Shown one piece after another: positions 1 through 7,163 of a DNA stretch of 42,878 nt; the stretch's first letter is position 1; the number at the start of each line of letters is the position of its first letter. The translations under genes were made by a program, and so were the position numbers. The DNA is from Sedimentisphaerales bacterium (GTDB lineage Bacteria; Planctomycetota; Phycisphaerae; Sedimentisphaerales; Anaerobacaceae), in contig JAFGLV010000068.1 of the NCBI GenBank assembly GCA_016927855.1, positions 1 through 42,878 on the forward strand, in the 5' to 3' direction. The notes below the pieces were generated by a model. That model made no database searches. It saw only the letters and a list, made by a program, of their open reading frames with translations, and had not been told where the DNA came from.

Positions 1-60
1 CGCGTGCCCCTGCCGCCGGACTCGTATGACGGCTTGGTCTTGCTGCGTAAGGCTTTGTAG
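1..60 (+). CDS. 3' end of an unknown gene (partial)
   Basis: Frame 1 is open from the window edge to a TAG at 58-60 and gives a 19-residue tail (RVPLPPDSYDGLVLLRKAL). The composition is protein-like, but the stretch is too short to assign a family. It could be a chance open frame. No terminator hairpin follows it. Confidence 0.3.
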   Translation, partial: RVPLPPDSYDGLVLLRKAL

Positions 61-349
61 GATAAGGGATTGAGCAGTGAGTCGTTGGCGGACCTGCGAC
101 CGAGTCAGCTCAATCGCACGCGGCGCGAGCCTTTCGGTCCCGCGGCCCCAGCGCCTCCGCGTGAGAAAACAAACCCAATCGGGCGCCTCGGAACAAGCGA
201 AGTGCGAAATTCGTAAGGAGGGTCGTTGCTTACGGTGGGCCTCTCGACTATAATAAAGGATTCATTCCTCGTCCGGTGCTGTTGGTTCAGGGTCGAGCCG
301 GCGTGTTGGACGAACCTCTCAAGGGCAGTGGATCAAAGGAAGACGCGGT
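61..349. other. intergenic region upstream of typA
   Basis: This region has no convincing gene. It holds one arm of a dispersed repeat (GCGCCTCCGCGTGAGA, 151-166, also seen at 24905-24920) and the typA promoter at 226-254. The roughly 88-base leader after the promoter has no obvious riboswitch or attenuator. Confidence 0.5.
226..254 (+). promoter_or_regulatory. sigma-70-type promoter of typA
   Basis: A TTGCTT box (226-231) is followed after exactly 17 bp by a perfect TATAAT (249-254). Transcription would start near 261, giving an untranslated leader of about 88 bases before typA. Confidence 0.75.
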
Positions 350-2206
350 ATGTACGCAGAGACGGTACGCAATGTGGCGATTATCGCTCACGTCGATCAT
401 GGCAAGACGACGCTGGTGGATCAGCTCCTTTATCAGTCGGGGATGTTTCGCGACGAAGAGCTGGACCGGCTGGCGGGCGGCCAGCACGGGTTGATTATGG
501 ATTCGAACCCGCTCGAACGCGAGCGCGGGATCACGATTCTCAGCAAGAACTGCGCGATCACGTATATGGATGCGGACGGGCGCGAGTACAAGATCAATAT
601 CGTCGATACGCCGGGGCACGCCGACTTCGGTGGCGAGGTCGAACGGGTGCTGAAGATGACCGACGGCGTGCTGCTGGTCGTCGATGCCTTCGACGGGCCG
701 ATGCCGCAGACGCGCTTCGTGCTGAGCAAGGCGCTCCAGCACGGGCTCAAGCCGATCCTCGTCGTCAACAAGGTCGATCGCGCCGACTCGCGGCCGGAGG
801 ACGTGGTCAACGAGGTGTTCGACCTGTTCGTCGATCTGGAGGCCAACGACGATTCGCTGGATTTCCCAGTGCTGTACGCCTCCGCCAAGGAGGGCTGGGC
901 GACCACCGATCTGGCGAAGCCGAATGACAATCTCAAGCCGGTCTACGACGCGATCATCCGGCACGTGCCGTGTCCGAAGGTCGATCCGAAGACGCCGCTG
1001 CAGATGCTGGTCACGACGCTGGAATACTCCGATTACGTCGGGCGCGTCGCGATCGGCAAGCTCTTCGCCGGGCGGCTGACGCAGGCCCAGCCGGTGACGG
1101 TGATCGACAAGCGGGGCAGGCACACGCAACAGAAGGTGATCCAGTTGTTTGAGTTCGAGCGCTTGGGCAAGAAACGAGCCACTGAAGTCCAGGCCGGTGA
1201 TATCTGCGCGGTGGCGGGCCTGGACCCGATCGACATCGGCGACACGATTGCCTGTCCTGACGAGCCCAGCGCGTTGCCGGTGGTGGCGATCGACGAGCCG
1301 ACGATGAGCATGAGCTTTCACGTCAACAACGGTCCGTTCGCCGGTCGGGACGGCAAGTTCGTCACGAGTCTGCAACTGCGCGACCGGCTGGGGAAGGAAC
1401 TCCAGACGAACGTGGCGCTGCGCGTCGAGCCAGGCGCCAGCGCCGACGAGTTCGTCGTCTCCGGTCGCGGGCTGATGCACCTGGGCATCCTGCTGGAGAA
1501 CATGCGCCGGGAGGGCTACGAGGTCTGCGTCGGCAAACCTCAGGTCATCATCAAGATGGTCAATGGCCTGCGCCAGGAGCCGATCGAGCGGCTGGTGATC
1601 GACTGTCCCGCCGACTGCCAGAACGCGGTGATGAGCCTGATCGGCAATCGGCGCAGCGAGATGCTCAAGATGGACACGAAGACCGGGACGAGCGACTACG
1701 TGCATATCGAGTTCATGATTCCCTCGCGCGGCTTGTTCGGCCTCAATGCCCGCATCCTGACGGCGACGCAAGGGCGGGCGGTGATGCACCATACTTTCGA
1801 GCAGTACGAGCCGATGCGCGGCTCGATCCCCGAGCGGCAGGCCGGCGTGATGATCGCTACCGACACCGGCGTCGTCACCGCCTACGCGCTCGACGCGCTG
1901 TACGATCGTGGCGTCTTCTTCGTCCGCCCCGGCGACGAGGTCTACGAAGGCCAAGTCGTCGGTGAAAATAACAAGGACAATGATATCCCGGTCAATGCGA
2001 CCAAGGCCAAGCAGTTAACCAACATCCGCGCGGCGGGCAAGGACGACGCGGCCCGCGTGCGACCGCCGCGGATCATGAGCCTGGAGGTGTGCCTGGAGTA
2101 CATCCAGCAGGACGAGCTGGTCGAGATCTGTCCAAAGTCGATCCGGATTCGCAAACGCCTGCTGAAAGAGGCCGACCGGCGCCGCGCAGCGCGCAAACAG
2201 GCCTGA
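350..2206 (+). CDS. typA: ribosome-binding GTPase TypA/BipA
   Basis: This is a translational GTPase of the EF-G/LepA superfamily that binds ribosomes and supports assembly and growth under stress or cold. The 618 residues match the usual family length. The G1 loop AHVDHGKT lies at residues 13-20, followed by the switch region ERERGITI, the G3 motif DTPGHAD and the G4 motif NKVD. The C-terminal half has the expected EF-G-like domains and the TypA-specific end rich in Arg and Lys. The start is chosen because AAAGGAAG lies about 8 bases upstream and the N-terminus MYAETVRNVAIIAHVDHG is family-like. The gene is expressed from the 226-254 promoter. The cyclophilin gene follows after 87 bases and may be partly co-transcribed. 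Confidence 0.96.
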   Translation: MYAETVRNVAIIAHVDHGKTTLVDQLLYQSGMFRDEELDRLAGGQHGLIMDSNPLERERGITILSKNCAITYMDADGREYKINIVDTPGHADFGGEVERVLKMTDGVLLVVDAFDGPMPQTRFVLSKALQHGLKPILVVNKVDRADSRPEDVVNEVFDLFVDLEANDDSLDFPVLYASAKEGWATTDLAKPNDNLKPVYDAIIRHVPCPKVDPKTPLQMLVTTLEYSDYVGRVAIGKLFAGRLTQAQPVTVIDKRGRHTQQKVIQLFEFERLGKKRATEVQAGDICAVAGLDPIDIGDTIACPDEPSALPVVAIDEPTMSMSFHVNNGPFAGRDGKFVTSLQLRDRLGKELQTNVALRVEPGASADEFVVSGRGLMHLGILLENMRREGYEVCVGKPQVIIKMVNGLRQEPIERLVIDCPADCQNAVMSLIGNRRSEMLKMDTKTGTSDYVHIEFMIPSRGLFGLNARILTATQGRAVMHHTFEQYEPMRGSIPERQAGVMIATDTGVVTAYALDALYDRGVFFVRPGDEVYEGQVVGENNKDNDIPVNATKAKQLTNIRAAGKDDAARVRPPRIMSLEVCLEYIQQDELVEICPKSIRIRKRLLKEADRRRAARKQA

Positions 2207-2293
2207 GCATGACGCTGGCATCCCGGCCCGGAATATGGTATCCTATCATCCGGCTTGAGCCCTGAAATCGCAAGACTCACTAAGGAGTAAGAG

Positions 2294-3133
2294 ATGATTC
2301 GTATCGCCAAGTTGCTGGCAGTTTTGTGCGTGTGCGTGCCCGCCGTCGCCGCGGAGCAGGCCGAAGCAGCCAAAGACCCCAATTGCCTGATCAAGACGTC
2401 CAAGGGAGACATCGTGGTCAGGCTGTTTGCGCAGGAGGCCCCGAAAACGGTCGAGAACTTCATCGGCCTGGCGGAAGGCACCAAGGAATTCACCGACCCC
2501 AACAGCCAGCAGAAAGTGAAGAAGCCCTTCTATGACGGGCTGATCTTCCATCGCGTTATTCAGAATTTCATGATCCAAGGCGGCTGCCCCGAGGGCACCG
2601 GTCGTGGCAGTCCCGGCTACCGCTTCGAGGATGAGATCAATGCCAAATCGTTGGGCCTGGACCAGCTCAAGGTCCTCGATGCCCAAGGCAGGCCTCACGC
2701 GTGGTTGTCCGTCCGCTCCCAAGAGGATTTCAACAATAGCGTCTTGCGACCCCTGTTTAGAGCGATGGGGATTACCTCCAACGAGGAGGTCCAGGCCCGC
2801 CAGCAGGACATCAGCGAGAAAGTCAAGGGGATGACGCTCAAAGAGGCGTACGAGAACCTGGGCTACAAATACAACGACGCACTCCAGTCGCACCCGCCCA
2901 CGCGGGGCGTCCTGGCGATGGCCAACGCCGGGCCCGGCACTAACGGCTCGCAGTTCTTCATCAACCTGGTTGACACGCCCTGGCTGACCGGCAAGCACAC
3001 CGTCTTCGGCGAGGTCGTCAAAGGGATGGAGGTCGTGGACGCGATCGCCGCGGTCCCGGTCAGTCCCGGCGACAACAAGCCCCTGGAGCCGGTGCGGGTC
3101 CTGTCGATTCGGACCATCAAGGAACAGCCATAG
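2294..3133 (+). CDS. exported cyclophilin-type peptidyl-prolyl isomerase
   Basis: The enzyme catalyses cis-trans isomerisation of peptidyl-proline bonds, here probably in the periplasm. The protein is 279 residues and begins with a signal peptide (MIRIAKLLAVLCVCVPAVAA). Cyclophilin signatures are FHRVIQNFMIQGG, carrying the catalytic Arg, and NAGPGTNGSQFFI, followed by the GKHTVFGEVVKGMEVVD segment. Between the two halves lies an insertion of roughly 90 residues, rich in charged helix. A comparable insertion is known to me from a subset of bacterial PpiA-like proteins. TAAGGAG sits 8 bases before the ATG. No partner gene is adjacent. Confidence 0.93.
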   Translation: MIRIAKLLAVLCVCVPAVAAEQAEAAKDPNCLIKTSKGDIVVRLFAQEAPKTVENFIGLAEGTKEFTDPNSQQKVKKPFYDGLIFHRVIQNFMIQGGCPEGTGRGSPGYRFEDEINAKSLGLDQLKVLDAQGRPHAWLSVRSQEDFNNSVLRPLFRAMGITSNEEVQARQQDISEKVKGMTLKEAYENLGYKYNDALQSHPPTRGVLAMANAGPGTNGSQFFINLVDTPWLTGKHTVFGEVVKGMEVVDAIAAVPVSPGDNKPLEPVRVLSIRTIKEQP

Positions 3134-3192
3134 TCGCCTTCGCTACTGCTTGTTCTTCTGATGTAGCGTGTCTTTGAGCACACAGGCCGCGA

Positions 3193-3280
3193 GTGTGAAG
3201 TGCGAAGTGTCAGGTGTGAAGGGACGAACGTCTGCGTTGTGGGGCGTGGCACTTGAAGCCCCCAACTTGACACTTGCAGC
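3193..3280. repeat. dispersed repeat copy A (pair with 4175-4253)
   Basis: About 88 bases, starting GTGTGAAGTGCGAAGTGTCA and ending CTTGACACTTGCAGC, recur with small changes at 4175-4253 in the same orientation. The ends are partly inverted (AAGTGTCA near the left, TGACACTT near the right), so the unit can fold on itself. The two copies flank the membrane-protein gene 3392-4024. The rest of 3134-3391 holds no gene that I can support. Confidence 0.7.
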
Positions 3281-3391
3281 GCGACAACCGCGTATGACGA
3301 CGCCATCACGAATAGGGTAGGCCAGCCGATATGGGCTGGGGACAGGTCCACCCGCGGGAGCGAGGGTGCCACACGAAGCGAGCCGCGCGGG

Positions 3392-4024
3392 CTAAGGCCC
3401 CTGCGGCGTGGCCGTCCGCGCGAGGCGACGCCAGCGGAACAGGTGTGTCAGTACCATCACCACGGCCAGGAGAAGGATGGGGCCGCAGAAGAAGAGATAA
3501 TCGGCAAGGAAGAGCGGGTCGCCCCGGCAGGCGCGAGGCGGGGCCACGAGCGGCAGCACGATAGCGAAGACCAGCAAGCCGGCCCAGGTCGTCAGGCCCA
3601 CCAGCGCATTCGACCGGTGGGGCGCCGCCGGGGTGCTGGACTGGCGGCGTGCACTCAACGAGGAGGTTGCGCGGTGAATTCCGGTCAGGACGAGCGCGTA
3701 AACCGTGCCCACAAACGGGGAAACAACCATCGTCATAGCCGCGCCGATGCCGTCGTAGCTCGGGACGAGTTCGACAGTGAGAGCGCTCGAGATGAACAGG
3801 AACCAGCAGGAAAGCAGCGCGCTGATGGGGAGGGCGATCCATGGTCGCCGTATCCGCCAGATCGGCCAGGCGGGTAGGATTAGCCCTGCCAGCATGACGG
3901 CCATCTCGACTGTTCGGTAAGAAGGCATCTCCAACGCATTCTCCGCCACAAACGAAGGGCGCACCTGGTGCACGTTCTGCACGCCTACGAGAACAGATGC
4001 CGCGCACACGACAGCAGGCCGCAT
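3392..4024 (-). CDS. small multi-pass membrane protein, unknown
   Basis: The protein has 210 residues with about five hydrophobic stretches, for example AVMLAGLILPAWPIW, ALLSCWFLFISSALTV, TTWAGLLVFAIVLPLV and YLFFCGPILLLAVVMVL. I do not recognise a family. The ATG at 4024 is preferred over the longer frame from 4108 for two reasons: GGAAAGGG lies 7 bases before it, and the promoter at 4050-4078 lies between the two candidate starts. Two copies of a dispersed repeat flank the gene, and a palindrome separates it from the LPS cluster, so it is probably transcribed alone. Confidence 0.65.
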   Translation of the reverse strand: MRPAVVCAASVLVGVQNVHQVRPSFVAENALEMPSYRTVEMAVMLAGLILPAWPIWRIRRPWIALPISALLSCWFLFISSALTVELVPSYDGIGAAMTMVVSPFVGTVYALVLTGIHRATSSLSARRQSSTPAAPHRSNALVGLTTWAGLLVFAIVLPLVAPPRACRGDPLFLADYLFFCGPILLLAVVMVLTHLFRWRRLARTATPQGP

Positions 4025-4049
4025 CTCAAAGCCCTTTCCGGCTGCCTCT

Positions 4050-4078
4050 ATTATGACGATGGTCCGCGACCAAATCAA
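4050..4078 (-). promoter_or_regulatory. promoter of the membrane-protein gene
   Basis: On the minus strand TTGATT (4078-4073) is followed after 17 bp by CATAAT (4055-4050). The predicted start near 4043 lies just upstream of the ATG at 4024. This supports the short form of the gene. Confidence 0.6.
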
Positions 4079-4174
4079 ACGGGACTCCAGGTCTCTCGGA
4101 CGGTGCATGTGGCAATTCCGACGGGTGCCCTATTTGATTCGTTTGCAGGGTGCTTCCGGGCGGATAGACGACAC

Positions 4175-4253
4175 GTGTGAAGTGTCAAGTGTGAAGGAAC
4201 GAGCGTCGCGTTGTGGGCGTGCCGCTTGAAACCTCCAACCTGACACTTGCAGC
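4175..4253. repeat. dispersed repeat copy B (pair with 3193-3280)
   Basis: This is the second, slightly shorter copy of the 3193-3280 repeat, in the same orientation. It begins GTGTGAAGTGTCAAGTGTGA and ends CTGACACTTGCAGC. Both copies contain GTGTGAAGG, which is also found just downstream of two promoters (16188 and 21480). Confidence 0.7.
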
Positions 4254-4260
4254 TCAGCGC

Positions 4261-4312
4261 GTAGGGCCGGGTCCCCAGCCCGCCCAGGGCAACCACCGGG
4301 GGTTGCCCCTAC
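4261..4312. repeat. palindromic repeat, GTAGGG...CCCTAC type
   Basis: The element starts GTAGGG and ends CCCCTAC. An internal hairpin is formed by GGGCAACC and GGTTGCCC. It has the same end design as the elements at 15711, 22461 and 27384. It lies 55 bases downstream of the last LPS-cluster gene. It has no T tract, so it is not called a terminator. Confidence 0.65.
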
Positions 4313-4367
4313 AGATGCCACTACGGACGAGGACACTTGGCGGCGCGGGACATGTGACAGGTTGCGC

Positions 4368-5132
4368 TCAGCGGCGCGACCGGCCGAGCATCCGGTGCAG
4401 CGCGTCTCGCCAGGCTCGGTAGTCCGGCGGCGCATAGGCGTGCAGGAAGCGCAGGCGATCCCGGATCGGGATGGATCGCACCATTCTCTCGTGCAGGTGA
4501 TGCAGGTTCTCCAGGCGCCTGCGCCTGCCGACGCGCGGCGCGAAGCGTGCGTCCTCGTAGTCGAGCAAGAGGAAGTCGAGCTGTCCGGCCCGAAATCGGA
4601 CCAGGATGTTTCGTGGCGACAGGTCCACGTGCCAGACCCCTTTGTCGTGCATGTCGCGAATGAAGCGCGCCAACGTGCGGACCATGTCACGGGACGCGCC
4701 GTGGTTCGAGATCCATTCGTCGAGACGTGCAGCATCGCCGATCAGTTCAGTGACTATCATTCCGGGTCCGGCGGGCCGGCGCTCGGCGTAGCCCCACATC
4801 TGGGGACAGTGGATCCCGAGCTGCCCCAGGCACACGCCATTTCGGTACGCGCGCCGGCCCTTCGAAAAGCCCAATCGGGTGCGCACGCGGTTGCGCAGCC
4901 GCTCGTCGTAGAAGAGCTTGACGCAGGCGGTCCGGCCGTTGATCGTGACACCGAGGACGCCGGCGCGTGGGCTGAGCGAGATGCCCCACATTCGGTCCGG
5001 ATCGGCCGGCCGCCAGGTGTCGGCGCCGCCCGGGTAGCGGGTGTAGACCTCCTTCGATACCGCGCGGACAAAGGCGAGGTCTGACTCGCGGTGGCTGTAC
5101 AGAAGGGTCCCGTTGGTTTCTTGATATCTCAT
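4368..5132 (-). CDS. LPS kinase-like protein (Kdo/WaaP family)
   Basis: A 254-residue protein of the lipopolysaccharide-kinase branch of the protein-kinase fold, predicted to phosphorylate a core sugar on the cytoplasmic side. The ATP-binding Lys is probably Lys72 (CVKLF). The catalytic loop is HVDLSPRNIL with Asp170, and the metal-binding Asp191 is in LLLDYEDA. The start codon overlaps the waaP stop as ATGA (5129-5132), so translation is coupled. This pairing suggests two successive core phosphorylations. The substrate (heptose II, Kdo or another sugar) cannot be read from sequence. Confidence 0.8.
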   Translation of the reverse strand: MRYQETNGTLLYSHRESDLAFVRAVSKEVYTRYPGGADTWRPADPDRMWGISLSPRAGVLGVTINGRTACVKLFYDERLRNRVRTRLGFSKGRRAYRNGVCLGQLGIHCPQMWGYAERRPAGPGMIVTELIGDAARLDEWISNHGASRDMVRTLARFIRDMHDKGVWHVDLSPRNILVRFRAGQLDFLLLDYEDARFAPRVGRRRRLENLHHLHERMVRSIPIRDRLRFLHAYAPPDYRAWRDALHRMLGRSRR

Positions 5133-5938
5133 GAGGCTTCAGCGTGTTTCCGGTGCAGGGCCAGAGCCGCTCGTTCGACGCTCCGCCAGAATCTTGGCTC
5201 TCTGCCCAGCACCTGACGCAGGGATTCCTGTCGATAGGCTCGGATGAAGCGCAGCCGGTCGGTCTTCGTCAGGCCGACATTCATGGCCGAGAAGTACAGG
5301 CCGGCCAGGTCCTTGACGATCCACCGTCGTGGCGTGCGGCGGCGCACTTGGGCGCGGTGCAGGTCGATGACATACAGACGCAGATTGTCGGGGTCCAGGG
5401 GGTCGCAGCCGTCCGAGACGTCCAGCAGAAAGTGACAGAGGTAGCAGTCCCGATGGTTCATCCCGTGCTCGTGCATTTCTCGCACGATGGCCGCCACCCG
5501 CTCGATCAGCGCCTTCCTCAGGCGGAAGGGAGCCGGCTGCATCTGCCAGTCGGCGCAGAACTCCTCGAGACTGCGGGTCTGCGGCAATTCTTCTGTCACG
5601 ATGAAGGACTTCAGCCGTGCGGGGCTGATCCCGCGTCGCCCGTATGCCGCGACACTCATCGTGTCGATGCCGATGAGGTGCAGGAGATTCAGCGCCGTCC
5701 ACTCATGGGCAGCGCTCAAGATCGGGAGTTTGAGCTGGGAGAGGTCTTTGACGATTTCGGACCAGCCGATGCCCCGATGAATCTTGGCGAAGTAGGTCTG
5801 GCCATTAACGCTGAACCGGATCGTCTTTCGCGACTTGACGTGTCGGTAGACCTGCCCCTCCAACCGTTCGACTTCCGTGAATGGGTCCTTTCCTTGCCAC
5901 AAGCGGCGAAACGTATTGGACAGAAATATTTCTTGCAT
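5129..5938 (-). CDS. waaP: LPS core heptose(I) kinase WaaP (RfaP)
   Basis: WaaP transfers phosphate from ATP to O-4 of the first heptose of the LPS inner core, which strengthens the outer membrane. The 269-residue protein follows the enterobacterial family closely from end to end: WQGKDPFTEVERLEGQVYR near the start, ADW at about 130, then the catalytic loop GMNHRDCYLCHFLL (Asp164), and VIDLHRAQVR and DLAGLYFSAMNVGLT further on. ATG 5938 is chosen; an upstream in-frame GTG at 5947 adds three residues. The gene sits 66 bases after waaG and overlaps the next kinase by 4 bases. Confidence 0.94.
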   Translation of the reverse strand: MQEIFLSNTFRRLWQGKDPFTEVERLEGQVYRHVKSRKTIRFSVNGQTYFAKIHRGIGWSEIVKDLSQLKLPILSAAHEWTALNLLHLIGIDTMSVAAYGRRGISPARLKSFIVTEELPQTRSLEEFCADWQMQPAPFRLRKALIERVAAIVREMHEHGMNHRDCYLCHFLLDVSDGCDPLDPDNLRLYVIDLHRAQVRRRTPRRWIVKDLAGLYFSAMNVGLTKTDRLRFIRAYRQESLRQVLGREPRFWRSVERAALALHRKHAEAS

Positions 5939-6004
5939 GGACAGCACAAAGGGTGTTCTGCGTGCTCGTTCGCCGCGCCGGCGACGATGACGGCGTGCAT
6001 CATA

Positions 6005-7141
6005 TCACGTTGCCGCACGCTGTGCCAGACGTTCGATGATCTCCACCGCTGCTTCAACCATGCCGTACAGGTCGGCCTGGCGGGCGAACTCCGCGCCGCG
6101 GCGCCCGAATTCGGCCAGATCGCTGCGTCCCAGAGCGTCGCGCAAGGTACGGTTGAACCGCTTCTGGTCGAAGGGCTCGCCGATCACCCAGCCGGCTTGG
6201 GCCTGCTCGATGTAGTGAGCGTAGCCGCACACGTTGGTGGTAATGACCGGCAGTCCGGCCGCGAGCGCCTCCAGCAGGACAGTGCCGGTATTCTCGTGAT
6301 AGGCCGGGTGGACGAGCAGGTCGGCGCCGAGCAGAAGCCGAGGGACGTCGTCCCGGGGACCCAGAAACTCGACACGATCACCAATGCCAAGCTTCCTGGC
6401 CAACCGCACGTAGTGCCCCGGCCGGTCGTTGCCTGCCACATAGAGCTTCGTCCTGGCCCGCAACGCGTCGGGCAGGCCGGCCAGGGCTCGGAGCGAGCGG
6501 TCCAGGCCCTTGGTGCGAAAGCCCGAGCCCACCTGGAGCACGAGCCGGTCCTCGTCTCGCAGACCCATCTCGGTCCGGAAGGCCCGCCGGACCTCGGGTG
6601 CGTCGGGTCCCGCAATGCGGTCCCGCGCGACGTTGGGAGGCAGAAAGTGGATCTGTTCGGCAGGCGTCCCATAATACTGCACGTACAGCGACTGCTGGAT
6701 CTGCGAGAGCATCAGGATGTGCGTTCCGGATTCGCGCGCGAACACGGCTGCTTCGAAGGCTTGGTATTGTCGGTAACGCGGCATCAGGCGATAGAGCCAG
6801 CTCTTCTGGCTCAAGGCTTTGGCCTGATAGCAGCCGTCGGCGGCGTAATACACGTCCAGGCCGGGCATTTTGTTGAACCCCACCACGCAGTCGGCTGGTT
6901 TCTGCGCGAGTTGTTCCGCGACCCATCGGTGGTATTGTCGCATGCGCGTGTGATTCGCCAGCGCCGTCGGGCGGCGGACATGCAGCGTGGGACCCGGCGG
7001 GGCGTCACCTTCCCAGCCGGTGGTATAGACCTCGACGGCGTGACCGCGCGCCTGGCACGCCAAGGCGATGCGCAGCATGTCGCGCTGCAGGCCGCCGTGC
7101 GGGAAGTACTTGAACAGGCAGAAGGCCAGGGTCTTGCCCAT
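6005..7141 (-). CDS. waaG: LPS core glucosyltransferase I WaaG (RfaG)
   Basis: A GT4-family glycosyltransferase that adds the first hexose to heptose II of the LPS core, on the cytoplasmic face of the inner membrane. The 378 residues match the family length. Recognisable blocks are FCLFKYFPHGGLQRDMLRIA at the N-terminus, VVGFNKMPGLDVYYAADGCY at about 85-105, the donor-site motif HPAYHENTGTVLLEALAAG and CGYAHYIEQAQAG near the C-terminus. It lies between a radical SAM gene (22 bases upstream) and waaP, consistent with one core operon. Confidence 0.94.
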   Translation of the reverse strand: MGKTLAFCLFKYFPHGGLQRDMLRIALACQARGHAVEVYTTGWEGDAPPGPTLHVRRPTALANHTRMRQYHRWVAEQLAQKPADCVVGFNKMPGLDVYYAADGCYQAKALSQKSWLYRLMPRYRQYQAFEAAVFARESGTHILMLSQIQQSLYVQYYGTPAEQIHFLPPNVARDRIAGPDAPEVRRAFRTEMGLRDEDRLVLQVGSGFRTKGLDRSLRALAGLPDALRARTKLYVAGNDRPGHYVRLARKLGIGDRVEFLGPRDDVPRLLLGADLLVHPAYHENTGTVLLEALAAGLPVITTNVCGYAHYIEQAQAGWVIGEPFDQKRFNRTLRDALGRSDLAEFGRRGAEFARQADLYGMVEAAVEIIERLAQRAAT

Positions 7142-7163
7142 GTGGCAGCGTCCTTATGGCGGG

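Noticed and set aside
287-1954. Long open frame (555 codons) on the minus strand across typA
   Set aside because: It is the antisense frame of a GC-rich gene with typical codon use. The sequence is Arg-, His- and Asp-rich without any family motif.
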